Shown here piece by piece: positions 41,141 through 47,593 of a DNA stretch of 49,039 nt (positions are counted from its first letter, which is position 1; each line of letters starts with the position of its first letter). The stretch spans positions 1 to 49,039 of IMG/VR virus record IMGVR_UViG_3300028114_000020. One strand, given 5' to 3'. The position numbers and the translations under genes are program-made. The notes under the pieces are model-generated. The model saw only the letters and a list, made by a program, of their open reading frames with translations, ran no database searches and was not told the origin of the DNA. Source of the stretch: a virus.

Positions 41141-42069
41141 TGTTTCAAATACCAATCAACAGTCATTTTAAGTGCTTGATCAAAATCAAAATGTGGGATC
41201 CAACCAGTGTGTTGTGTAAGTTTTTCAAAACTCATACCATAACGTTTATCTTGTCCAGGACGATCTTGAGATACTTTAATTAAATTTTCTGGTTTACCAA
41301 GAATTTTTAAAATCTTTTTGGTAACATCAATGTTTTTTAATTCACAGTCCCCACCAATATTAAAACGATCATTCATAACACGCTGATCTTCAAGCATCCA
41401 AATAGCGCGGCAATGATCGTAAACATATAACCAGTCTCTAATCTGTTGCCCACCACCATACATATAAGTCACTTCATCCTTTAGTGTATTGAAAATTACC
41501 TTTGGAATAAGTTTTTCAATGTGCTGATGAGGACCATAATTATTGCTACAGTTAGTAATGAGATAAGGTAATCCGTAAGTGTTGTGCCATGTTCTGACAT
41601 AATGATCGGAAGCTGCTTTACTGGCACTGTATGGATTCCTGGGATCATAAGGAGTTTCTTCTGTGAATAATTCTGTATCTTCGTATTCTAATGATCCATA
41701 GACTTCATCTGTGGAAATATGATGAAACTTCTGTATATCAATTGTTAAACTTGCATTTAAAAGATTGACTGTTCCAATTACATTTGTTTCTAAAAATGGT
41801 CTATAGTTTCTGATTGAATTATCAACATGACTTTCTGCAGCAAAGTGAAAAACTTTGCGTGGTTTATATTTTTTGAAGATATAATTTACATGATTTTCAT
41901 TTGTGATATCGCACCAAACAAACTCAAACTGCGGATCTTCAGGAATAAACCGAAGATCCGCAGCGTAAGTTAAGTTGTCCAGCACAATAACTTTTTCATT
42001 CGTAACTTCCTTCATATAGTGAAGGAAGTTACTGCCGATAAAACCTGCGCCGCCAGTAACTAAAAACAT
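41137..42069 (-). CDS. rmlB: dTDP-glucose 4,6-dehydratase-like
   Basis: 310 residues. MFLVTGGAGFIGSNFLHYM (cofactor loop), FHFAAESHVDNSIRNY, HHISTDEVYGSLEY (DEV acidic pair), YSASKAASDHYVRTW (YxxxK) and NNYGPHQHIEKLIPK are all RmlB motifs. It would make 4-keto-6-deoxy-glucose nucleotide for the deoxy-sugar enzymes next to it. Its start overlaps the cupin stop (TGATG). Confidence 0.9.
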   Translation of the reverse strand: MFLVTGGAGFIGSNFLHYMKEVTNEKVIVLDNLTYAADLRFIPEDPQFEFVWCDITNENHVNYIFKKYKPRKVFHFAAESHVDNSIRNYRPFLETNVIGTVNLLNASLTIDIQKFHHISTDEVYGSLEYEDTELFTEETPYDPRNPYSASKAASDHYVRTWHNTYGLPYLITNCSNNYGPHQHIEKLIPKVIFNTLKDEVTYMYGGGQQIRDWLYVYDHCRAIWMLEDQRVMNDRFNIGGDCELKNIDVTKKILKILGKPENLIKVSQDRPGQDKRYGMSFEKLTQHTGWIPHFDFDQALKMTVDWYLKQ

Positions 42070-42437
42070 CAGTCGTTATAATACACGTTATCAATTCTAC
42101 CATAATCATCTTCCAATCTTACAACATCGTTCTCCTGGCATTGCCCATGTTGAACTTCAATAAAAAGAACTCCATTGTCACCAGCAGTCATGCGGTGACG
42201 GGAGTTAATTGCAATATGAAAATGTTTTCCAGGATAAACCCATTCAGTATATTCGTTTAATTGAACAATACCAGAACCCTGGACAATAATCCAGTGCTCT
42301 ATTCGATAATTATGATACTGAAGTGAAAACCTTTGATTTGGATTTACATAAATTCGTTTGACTTTATGTGTTAGTCCTTTGTCAATAGTTTCATACCAAC
42401 CCCAAGGTCTTTTCCTACGTACACATGTACAATCCAT
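42069..42437 (-). CDS. Cupin, mannose-6-phosphate isomerase type II-like
   Basis: 122 residues. RPWGWYETIDKG, then VKRIYVNPNQRFSLQYHNYRIEHWIIVQGSG and GVLFIEVQHGQ, resembling the isomerase half of bifunctional ManC/AlgA. Metal ligands (H, H, E/H) are in the right order. A free-standing isomerase would supply mannose-6-phosphate to a GDP-mannose pathway, in line with the GDP-mannose 3,5-epimerase-like gene. First gene of the 19-gene run. Confidence 0.8.
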   Translation of the reverse strand: MDCTCVRRKRPWGWYETIDKGLTHKVKRIYVNPNQRFSLQYHNYRIEHWIIVQGSGIVQLNEYTEWVYPGKHFHIAINSRHRMTAGDNGVLFIEVQHGQCQENDVVRLEDDYGRIDNVYYND

Positions 42438-42562
42438 TTTCGTATAAGTAAATTCTCAAGCTCGCCACCAATTCTTTAACTGGAAATTGGAAACCAGGCG
42501 GAGAAAGAATTCCCCATCCGCACCACTTGCTCTTGAAAAAAGCAAGAAAACAATAGGGTCAT
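42415..42562 (-). other. Overlapping short reading frames with a possible +1 shift
   Basis: Frame 1: ATG at 42562 with a well-placed GGAG (spacing 6), reading MTLLFSCFFQEQ and stopping at 42476. Frame 2 in the +1 phase is open from 42558 to 42415 and reads FFKSKWCGWGILSP, then FQFPVKELVASL, and has no start of its own. A run of six T (TGC TTT TTT CAA) lies where a +1 slip would join them. The second frame looks more protein-like. Frame 2 overlaps the cupin gene start. Confidence 0.35.
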
Positions 42563-42593
42563 AATTGACTCCACCACTTATTTTTTTAAAAAA

Positions 42594-42815
42594 TTAAGAA
42601 AACAAATTTACCAGTTTTGCAATTTCGTTTATGGAGAAAAATCCACATAAGGTTAAAACGTCATAAAGTTTAAGTTTAATTGCAAACGGTATTATTAGAA
42701 TACCACCAATACACTTGATAAGTAATCCATAACGAAAATCTCCCCATAACATAAGTTGATACCCAAGTATGAGGAGAATGTTGCCTAGGTATCGTAAAAT
42801 ACTAGATTTAGGCAT
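42594..42815 (-). CDS. Small membrane protein
   Basis: 73 residues with two or three hydrophobic stretches (LGNILLILGYQLMLWGD, LLIKCIGGILIIPFAIKL, VLTLCGFFSI). A GGGAGC ribosome site precedes the ATG. Function unknown. Confidence 0.68.
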   Translation of the reverse strand: MPKSSILRYLGNILLILGYQLMLWGDFRYGLLIKCIGGILIIPFAIKLKLYDVLTLCGFFSINEIAKLVNLFS

Positions 42816-42856
42816 TGGGTTGCTCCCGACCAGGGTTTTTATAGTCTCTCCATGAC

Positions 42857-43084
42857 TTAGACTAAAACGCCCGCGTCCATTAGATCATATTCTAGATTAT
42901 CAAGAATTACGTTGTAATCCTTTTCCGCATCGTCATAAAAATAAACATTGCGAGATTTGTAGTATTTACAAAGTTTTTCATAAAGTTTAGGATACATTTC
43001 ATCAAGATAAACACTTCCTTTTACAGCAGAAGTAAGTTTTTTGATGTCTGTTTTGAACTTAGAAAAAAATGGACTGCGAGACAT
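42857..43084 (-). CDS. Small conserved phage protein
   Basis: 75 residues, helical and charged (FKTDIKKLTSAVKGSVYLDEM, YEKLCKYYKSRNVYFYDDAEKDY). It is the first gene after a consensus promoter. No domain recognised. Confidence 0.65.
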   Translation of the reverse strand: MSRSPFFSKFKTDIKKLTSAVKGSVYLDEMYPKLYEKLCKYYKSRNVYFYDDAEKDYNVILDNLEYDLMDAGVLV

Positions 43085-43108
43085 TTGTTGTTGTAAGTTT
43101 ACTGTTTT

Positions 43109-43137
43109 AGTATAGAATGAAAAGGCACTTTTGTCAA
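43109..43137 (-). promoter_or_regulatory. Sigma-70 promoter downstream of tRNA-Pro
   Basis: TTGACA (43132-43137), a 17-base spacer and TATACT (43109-43114). The -35 lies in the loop and stem of the terminator below. Confidence 0.82.
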
Positions 43138-43142
43138 GTGCC
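43120..43142 (-). terminator. Rho-independent terminator of tRNA-Pro
   Basis: GGCACTT (43124-43130) and AAGTGCC (43136-43142) form a 7-bp stem; on the minus strand TTTT follows. It overlaps the promoter for the next gene. Confidence 0.75.
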
Positions 43143-43145
43143 GAG

Positions 43146-43221
43146 TCCGAACGCTGAGATTTGAACTCAGATTATTCCGCTTCCCAAAAGCGGTGCCATG
43201 ACCAAGTTAGGCGACGTTCGG
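43146..43221 (-). tRNA. tRNA-Pro (UGG)
   Basis: 76 bases. Acceptor CCGAACG/CGTTCGG, anticodon arm CCGCT-TTTGGGA-AGCGG (anticodon TGG, G37) and T arm CTGAG-TTCAAAT-CTCAG. CCA is not encoded. Confidence 0.92.
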
Positions 43222-43338
43222 TTATTCTTTGAAGTGTTCTATTCTATGACAGTTAGAACATAAGACTTCGCATTTACTAAGTTCTTTTAGAACATTCTTC
43301 CAAGATCTAAATCTTGCAATTTCAGAAAGATTATGGTA
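43222..43338 (-). pseudogene. C-terminal remnant of an HNH endonuclease
   Basis: The frame ends at 43222 and reads YHNLSEIARF, then SWKNVLKELSKCEVLCSNCHRIEHF. This matches the C-terminal half of the HNH family with KCxVxCANCHRxxH, while the N-terminal half with the catalytic His is missing. It abuts tRNA-Pro on one side and overlaps the truncated 43-residue gene on the other. Confidence 0.72.
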
Positions 43339-43418
43339 CGAATAATTGCTATGCGATCTGCTTCATGATTGTTATCAGAAGATTTTTCACCTAATGCTTT
43401 ACACCAAAGTTTCCACAT
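43287..43418 (-). CDS. Truncated small phage protein (MWKLW family)
   Basis: 43 residues. MWKLWCKALGEKSSD and HEADRIAIIRT resemble a widespread cyanophage microprotein family that normally ends in a transmembrane segment after IIRT. Here the end is IIFLKLQDLDLGRMF, taken from the HNH remnant read in another frame. Its ATG overlaps the upstream stop (TAATG). Probably a broken gene. Confidence 0.6.
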   Translation of the reverse strand: MWKLWCKALGEKSSDNNHEADRIAIIRTIIFLKLQDLDLGRMF

Positions 43419-43678
43419 TAACGAATTTCAAATTCAAGTTTTTTAACTTTTCGTTGACGTTTTGCCTCTTGAAAAGCGAGGTCATCTTGACTCAGTATAC
43501 CAGAATTTTTTTTCTTTGTCAACCCTTCTATGATAACAATCTGCGAAAGATCTACTGCAGAAATTTTATCATTATAAATTGTTGCTTGATTTGGACATCC
43601 ACAAACGATCCATTTTGAGGAGTTTGTTAACTCCTTGTTACAAGTTTTGCAACGTATTGTCAGTGTGTTTAAATTCAT
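43418..43678 (-). CDS. Small Cys-rich phage protein
   Basis: 86 residues. IRCKTCNKELTNSSKWIVCGCPN holds CxxC and CxC, which could bind one zinc, then DKISAVDLSQIVII and a basic tail. Similar small zinc proteins are common in cyanophages. Overlaps both neighbours (40 bases with the upstream gene). Confidence 0.7.
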   Translation of the reverse strand: MNLNTLTIRCKTCNKELTNSSKWIVCGCPNQATIYNDKISAVDLSQIVIIEGLTKKKNSGILSQDDLAFQEAKRQRKVKKLEFEIR

Positions 43679-43844
43679 TTAAGGTTTTAAAATATTCTTT
43701 ACTTGCAATTTTAAGAGTATATCCAGGATAGAATTTTTTTACAATACTACCAATACCCATTGTAGTAATGGCACTATCACAAAGTACCCATACAGTTTTT
43801 TCATTAGTGTCCACTACATGTGGAAGAGGAAATTTAGTTTTCAT
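43638..43844 (-). CDS. Small phage protein
   Basis: 68 residues: FPLPHVVDTNEKTVWVLCD, then GSIVKKFYPGYTLKIAS. No domain recognised. It shares 11 bases with the upstream gene and 41 with the next one, so it is real only if the compact overlaps are accepted. Confidence 0.6.
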   Translation of the reverse strand: MKTKFPLPHVVDTNEKTVWVLCDSAITTMGIGSIVKKFYPGYTLKIASKEYFKTLNEFKHTDNTLQNL

Positions 43845-44346
43845 AAGTAAATGTTTTGTTTTTCACTTTAGTGTCAAATTCACCAGTACGTCCAGGTTTC
43901 ATTTTGCCAACCTTAACATTTTTTCCTTTCCCTGGCCAAGATGTTTTAGAAGTTCCAGTAAGACTTGCACCACCCTTTCCTTTTTTTTGAACTAAAACGG
44001 AATCTTGATCATACTTAGCACCAAGTTTAGCAACTGCCTTTTTAAACTTTTTTTTACTTTTCTTTCCAGATGAAATTACATAAGACTTTTCAGAAACTTT
44101 TTTCTCATCTTTAGTGCCAGGATTTTCTGTATATCTTCCTTTTACTTTTGTTGGACCAGGAAGACCAGCACCACGAATGTCTTTTGTTAATTGCTTGGAT
44201 CGTGCTTTGTTTTGAGACTTAGACTTATCACCTCTTTCGGCAGACATGATTGCCATGCCACCTTTGTCTGATTTAGATTTTACACGATTGAGTGAAGTCT
44301 CTTGAATACACTGACATTCTAGCATAAACTCAGCAAAATTTTTCAT
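43834..44346 (-). CDS. Conserved basic phage protein
   Basis: 170 residues, about a third Lys, Gly and Ser. KGGMAIMSAERGDKS, then DIRGAGLPGPTKVKGRY and SWPGKGKNVKVGKMKPGRTG recur in related cyanophage proteins. A TATAAATA motif lies upstream, so it is probably late. Possibly nucleic-acid-binding or virion-internal; no enzymatic motif. Confidence 0.72.
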   Translation of the reverse strand: MKNFAEFMLECQCIQETSLNRVKSKSDKGGMAIMSAERGDKSKSQNKARSKQLTKDIRGAGLPGPTKVKGRYTENPGTKDEKKVSEKSYVISSGKKSKKKFKKAVAKLGAKYDQDSVLVQKKGKGGASLTGTSKTSWPGKGKNVKVGKMKPGRTGEFDTKVKNKTFTYEN

Positions 44347-44377
44347 TTATTACTAATGCTTATACACCAATTTTATT

Positions 44378-44385
44378 TATTTATA
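44378..44385 (-). promoter_or_regulatory. T4-type late promoter TATAAATA
   Basis: A perfect TATAAATA on the minus strand directly beside the 3' end of tRNA-Val and about 32 bases before the 170-residue gene. Confidence 0.6.
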
Positions 44386-44457
44386 TGGGCGATGACGGGA
44401 TTGAACCGCCTACATACTCGGTGTAAACGAGGCACTCTACCGCTGAGTTAATCGCCC
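44386..44457 (-). tRNA. tRNA-Val (UAC)
   Basis: 72 bases. Acceptor GGGCGAT/ATCGCCC, anticodon loop TTTACAC (anticodon TAC), T arm GGCGG-TTCAATC-CCGTC. CCA not encoded. Confidence 0.92.
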
Positions 44458-44460
44458 AAG

Positions 44461-44532
44461 CTCCACAACCTGGATTCGAACCAGGGACAAAGTGATTAAC
44501 AGTCACCGACTCTACCGCTGAGCTATTGTGGA
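44461..44532 (-). tRNA. tRNA-Asn (GUU)
   Basis: 72 bases. Acceptor TCCACAA/TTGTGGA, anticodon loop CTGTTAA (GTT), T arm CCTGG-TTCGAAT-CCAGG. CCA not encoded. Confidence 0.93.
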
Positions 44533-44537
44533 ATAAA

Positions 44538-44606
44538 GAAAGTTACTGGACTTACACCAGTTACGAGGGCATTATCTGCTTGTCTTGATTCTTTGACTTA
44601 ACTTCC
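44538..44606 (-). other. tRNA-like element, possibly decayed
   Basis: GGAAGTT and AACTTTC (one G-T) can form an acceptor stem, and ACTGG-TGTAAGT-CCAGT a T arm. The middle lacks a good anticodon arm and the T loop lacks TTC. It may be a degenerate tRNA; amino acid cannot be named. Confidence 0.3.
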
Positions 44607-44613
44607 TTTCAAA

Positions 44614-44636
44614 GACCACTCAAAAAATGAGTGATC
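44614..44636 (-). terminator. Hairpin after the porin gene (weak terminator)
   Basis: CACTCA and TGAGTG (44617-44622, 44628-44633) form a 6-bp stem with a five-base loop; the following T run is short (TCTTTG). Confidence 0.4.
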
Positions 44637-44659
44637 TAACTCAACCTATGAGTAGTTTA

Positions 44660-45535
44660 TCAGAACTTGATACCTAGACCAGTTGTAAATACTGGACTAT
44701 AAGTTCCATTGGAACCACCATAGCTATTGGTAGCATTGGTAGTGGGAAACTTAACATCAGCAAAACCAACCAGAGAATCTGTAATGCGACTTTCAACACC
44801 CAGAGCAAACACAACTTGACCCTGTGAACCAACAGCAGACTGATAGTTAGAAGAAGTATTGTTTACGAAAGGAACTTGATAACCAACACCACCATAAACA
44901 TTTGCACGACTTACTTTAGTTCCATTAGCAAGAGTCTTGCGTGAGATGGAGTAATCATAAGTAGCAAGTGCTCCACCAGCAGCACCAATCTGTCCAGCAG
45001 GACTACCGACAAAGTTAGCATAAGGACGAACTGAAACATCATTACTCCAAACAGTCGCCACAGGGAAACGCGCTTGAACAGTAGCACCAGAAACAGTTCG
45101 GTTAGCACCATAACCATTACCATCAGTACCTTGCTTATTTACAAGAACACCAACACCAACATACTGACCAACTCCTTGTGCCTTACGAGCGGCAGCAACT
45201 TCAAGAGTCCTTACACGAACATTAGTAGCAGCAAGTTGCTTAGAGAACTCAGCACGAAGAGCAGCAGCAGTGCGGGCATCTTCAGCACTGGAGAACTCGG
45301 AAATGCGATCCAGGCAAGCATTCGTCAGAGCAGCCAGCTCAGCACGAGTAGCATCCTGAGCAGGCTTTAAAGTACCATTAGGATATCCAACAAGACAACC
45401 GTAACGAGCATTTAGATTGGTAATTGCCTGATATGCCCAGTTAGTGGGGGAAACATCAGAGAATTGTCCAGCAAATGCAGGAACAGTCATTGCAGAAACA
45501 GCAACTGCACTAGCAACAATAGATTTGATTTTCAT
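44660..45535 (-). CDS. SLH-domain outer-membrane porin-like protein (host-type)
   Basis: 291 residues. Signal peptide MKIKSIVASAVAVSAMTVPAFA, then an SLH domain (about 24-80: FSDVSPTNWAYQAITNLNARYGCLVGYPNGTLKPAQDATRAELAAL) and a helical linker. The C-terminal part is beta-barrel-like and ends with the outer-membrane signal GLGIKF. This is the plan of cyanobacterial SomA/SomB porins, though shorter. It is rare for a phage gene and was probably gained from a host. It could alter the infected cell surface; a virion role cannot be excluded. A CTAAATA late motif lies upstream. Confidence 0.85.
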   Translation of the reverse strand: MKIKSIVASAVAVSAMTVPAFAGQFSDVSPTNWAYQAITNLNARYGCLVGYPNGTLKPAQDATRAELAALTNACLDRISEFSSAEDARTAAALRAEFSKQLAATNVRVRTLEVAAARKAQGVGQYVGVGVLVNKQGTDGNGYGANRTVSGATVQARFPVATVWSNDVSVRPYANFVGSPAGQIGAAGGALATYDYSISRKTLANGTKVSRANVYGGVGYQVPFVNNTSSNYQSAVGSQGQVVFALGVESRITDSLVGFADVKFPTTNATNSYGGSNGTYSPVFTTGLGIKF

Positions 45536-45568
45536 AAGAATGTATTAAAAAATTACAAATACAAGATT

Positions 45569-45575
45569 TATTTAG
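45569..45575 (-). promoter_or_regulatory. T4-type late promoter motif CTAAATA for the porin
   Basis: CTAAATA on minus, about 34 bases before the porin ATG. Confidence 0.45.
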
Positions 45576-45576
45576 T

Positions 45577-45592
45577 GCCCAATTTTTTGGGC
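45577..45592 (-). repeat. GC-rich hairpin after tRNA-Gly
   Basis: GCCCAA and TTGGGC form a perfect 6-bp stem around four bases, one base after the end of tRNA-Gly. No T run follows, so it may be a processing or end-protecting structure. Confidence 0.5.
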
Positions 45593-45593
45593 A

Positions 45594-45665
45594 AGCGAAA
45601 TAGGAGATTTGAACTCCTGACGTTCTGCTTGGAAGGCAGACATTCTACCGCTGAATTAATTTCGC
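45594..45665 (-). tRNA. tRNA-Gly (UCC)
   Basis: 72 bases. Acceptor GCGAAAT/ATTTCGC, anticodon arm TCTGC-CTTCCAA-GCAGA (TCC), T arm AGGAG-TTCAAAT-CTCCT. Confidence 0.93.
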
Positions 45666-45668
45666 AAA

Positions 45669-45748
45669 TGTCGGTGAGAGGACTTGAACCTCCACGAACT
45701 AGTCACTGGAACCTAAACCCAGCGCGTCTACCATTCCGCCACACCGAC
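45669..45748 (-). tRNA. tRNA-Leu (UAG)
   Basis: 80 bases. Acceptor GTCGGTG/CACCGAC, anticodon arm CTGGG-TTTAGGT-TCCAG (TAG), a long variable region and T arm GAGG-TTCAAGT-CCTC. It is followed by tRNA-Gly after 3 bases, so the two are processed from one transcript. Confidence 0.92.
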
Positions 45749-45802
45749 AAAAAAGGGACTTACAAATTTCTCATGCCTGTTGCACTTCCTTCACACTTGA
45801 AC

Positions 45803-45831
45803 ATTATAGCATGGTTCCCCAAATCTGTAAA
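45803..45831 (-). promoter_or_regulatory. Sigma-70 promoter of the tRNA-Leu/Gly unit
   Basis: TTTACA (45826-45831), a 17-base spacer and TATAAT (45803-45808). It overlaps the last codons of the 2OG oxygenase gene: the TAA stop is part of the -10. Confidence 0.82.
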
Positions 45832-46328
45832 GACCTTCTTGGATATGGTGCAATAGAAGACAAATGAGTTATAGAATGGTTTTCTTCTTCTGTATTTATT
45901 ACTAATGTGCCTGGTTCAGGACAAATAACGTGTAAGTTTTCCTCTTTGTCTTCCCATAGAAATAATCCACCCCACTTATTATTCCATTCATTCAAATATA
46001 ATGTTGCACCAAATTTATAATTAGCATCACTATGCCATCGGATGCCAGAATTTTTAAGAAACACATTATAATTCATGGTAATTTTGTCTGCTTCTGGAAG
46101 CAACTTCAACAATTCAGTTTTTATTTTTCTTTCTGTAAAGGAAGAAACATCAGCAGAAAGACAAACTCCATGAAAATCATCTCCAAGTAATTCTTTATTC
46201 CATGTGGTTTGATTAATGGACCATGCACGACTAGGAAGCAACTTATCTATTTCATCGTTGCATAATGAAATCAATTCTTTTCTAAGGGAGTTCTTTATAA
46301 GTTTCATTTGGATTTCTAAAATATCCAT
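45804..46328 (-). CDS. Short 2OG-Fe(II) oxygenase
   Basis: 174 residues (a start at the eighth residue, MKLIKNSL, is also possible). The core reads RWHSDANYKFGATLYLNEWNN (HxD pair), GGLFLWEDKEENL, the distal His in ENHSITHLSS and the 2-oxoglutarate Arg in PRRSLQIW. Typical of small AlkB/P4H-like phage dioxygenases. Substrate unknown. Its 3' end serves as promoter for tRNA-Leu. Confidence 0.84.
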   Translation of the reverse strand: MDILEIQMKLIKNSLRKELISLCNDEIDKLLPSRAWSINQTTWNKELLGDDFHGVCLSADVSSFTERKIKTELLKLLPEADKITMNYNVFLKNSGIRWHSDANYKFGATLYLNEWNNKWGGLFLWEDKEENLHVICPEPGTLVINTEEENHSITHLSSIAPYPRRSLQIWGTML

Positions 46329-46387
46329 CTGAGTTACAATAGCAACTGGGTGGTATAGTACTGATATAATTTTCCTTAGTAAAGGAA

Positions 46388-46461
46388 CGTCTCAGGTAGG
46401 ATTCGAACCTACGACTCACGCTTTAGAAGAGCGTTACTCTAGTCCACTGAGTTACTGAGAC
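46388..46461 (-). tRNA. tRNA-Arg (UCU)
   Basis: 74 bases. Acceptor GTCTCAG/CTGAGAC, anticodon arm ACGCT-CTTCTAA-AGCGT (TCT), T arm GTAGG-TTCGAAT-CCTAC. Its first 10 bases overlap the stop end of the protein gene upstream. Confidence 0.93.
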
Positions 46462-46859
46462 ACGTACCATGGAGCAGTTAGTCTAATCTCACCTCCCAAT
46501 GCCTTACAGTCTTTAGTATAGCACACATTTTCGTCAACCGGTTTTTCGCTGTATCTGGGTTTGTATTTCCTGTCATAATCAGAAATAATACGATCATACT
46601 CCGGAGTTATATCATTTATTGCTCGATCTACATCTCTACCAATTCTTCTCTGAAGTTTTTCATCATCTTTGATTATAAACTCATTCAATATGGTTTGAGG
46701 AAAATATTTTCTTTGTATCTCATCTAAAATATCCCATAGATTATTTTCAGATATCTTAGTGCATTGCGAGAGGGTTGCTATCACTGCTGTCAATACAACT
46801 CCGATGATAGCATACTGTTTTATATCTGGTTTCTTCTTGCCAAAATTAAAGTTAACCAC
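46452..46859 (-). CDS. Small membrane-anchored phage protein (lysis-region)
   Basis: 135 residues starting at GTG with no clear ribosome site. An N-terminal NFNFGKKKPDIKQ is followed by one transmembrane helix (YAIIGVVLTAVIATLSQC) and a long polar part (EIQRKYFPQTILNEFII, DRAINDITPEYDRII). It lies between tRNA-Arg, whose 5' end it overlaps, and the lysozyme-like gene. An inner-membrane spanin or holin-helper is possible but not shown. A copy of its N-terminus persists at 20459-20527. Confidence 0.65.
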   Translation of the reverse strand: MVNFNFGKKKPDIKQYAIIGVVLTAVIATLSQCTKISENNLWDILDEIQRKYFPQTILNEFIIKDDEKLQRRIGRDVDRAINDITPEYDRIISDYDRKYKPRYSEKPVDENVCYTKDCKALGGEIRLTAPWYVSQ

Positions 46860-46862
46860 AAA

Positions 46863-46882
46863 GGGGGAAGATATATTCCCCC
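46863..46882 (-). terminator. GC-rich hairpin after the lysozyme-like gene
   Basis: GGGGGAA (46863-46869) and TTCCCCC (46876-46882) form a 7-bp stem with a six-base loop; TTTG follows on minus. It also lies immediately before the GTG of the next gene. Confidence 0.6.
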
Positions 46883-46883
46883 A

Positions 46884-46891
46884 TATTTATT
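46884..46891 (-). promoter_or_regulatory. T4-type late promoter motif AATAAATA
   Basis: AATAAATA just after the stop of the lysozyme-like gene and before the GGGGG hairpin, about 25 bases before the 135-residue gene. Confidence 0.45.
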
Positions 46892-46894
46892 CAG

Positions 46895-47593
46895 TTAGGC
46901 ATCTACTTCAGTAAGAACCATTTTCTTTGCATAGTTATATGCAAAGTCAGTTCTTGCTCCATGATGTCCCCAACGAATCCACTTACTAGCATAATACATG
47001 TACTGGTCAATAGATTTACCAGGAGTTTTCATTCTTGGTTCAATCATTTTCCAGTCACCCTCATACAACATATAGTTGAGTTGAGTGTCAAGTGTGGAAG
47101 CACTGGCACCCATACGGGCAGCATGTCTTCCTAAACCATTATATCTTGCAGAATCGGTCCACTGAATTAATCCGTAACCACCGCTTCCACATCCTTGGTA
47201 GGAAACTCTAGACCCACCCTCACAGATATTAGGAACAAAATCTGATTCCTGTTTGATATTGCCCATGATTGTTGCTAGAGCATTCTTATCTTTGATTCCT
47301 TGTTTTTGTAAGTAACTCAAAGCATAAGTTTCTGTTTGATTACACCCTTTACATTTCCAAATCTTTTCTTTATTTTCGACCTTCGTTTCTGTAATGTTTA
47401 GTTTTTCAGATTTGGTGTCTTTCTGATTTGAGAAGTCTTGAACTGTGAGTTCTAAACTTTCTTTCTCAGGAACTGGTGGAGCACTCACTGGTATTAAGAG
47501 TGGTGACTGAAACGCAGTTAAGACTGAAAGGGTAGCAATTGTTGATAGTAGCATTAAGTTTAATAGAATTCTACATCCCAATAGAGAAAGCAC
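46895..47593 (-). CDS. Lysozyme-like protein with N-terminal membrane/signal segment
   Basis: 232 residues from a GTG at 47593. Residues about 8-38 are hydrophobic (LLNLMLLSTIATLSVLTAF), then Pro/Glu-rich to about 80 and a phage-tail-lysozyme-type domain (about 85-225): ETYALSYLQKQG, IMGNIKQESDFVPNI, GGYGLIQWTDSARY, HAARMGASASTLDTQLNYML and YASKWIRWGHHG. It could be a signal-anchored endolysin or a virion lysozyme. Expressed from a perfect sigma-70 promoter; its ribosome site lies in a hairpin. Confidence 0.82.
   Translation of the reverse strand: MLSLLGCRILLNLMLLSTIATLSVLTAFQSPLLIPVSAPPVPEKESLELTVQDFSNQKDTKSEKLNITETKVENKEKIWKCKGCNQTETYALSYLQKQGIKDKNALATIMGNIKQESDFVPNICEGGSRVSYQGCGSGGYGLIQWTDSARYNGLGRHAARMGASASTLDTQLNYMLYEGDWKMIEPRMKTPGKSIDQYMYYASKWIRWGHHGARTDFAYNYAKKMVLTEVDA

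Noticed and set aside
46329-46387. Possible promoter TTTACT-17-TACTAT before the short oxygenase gene
   Set aside because: Both hexamers are weak and it overlaps the end of tRNA-Arg; not strong enough to list.
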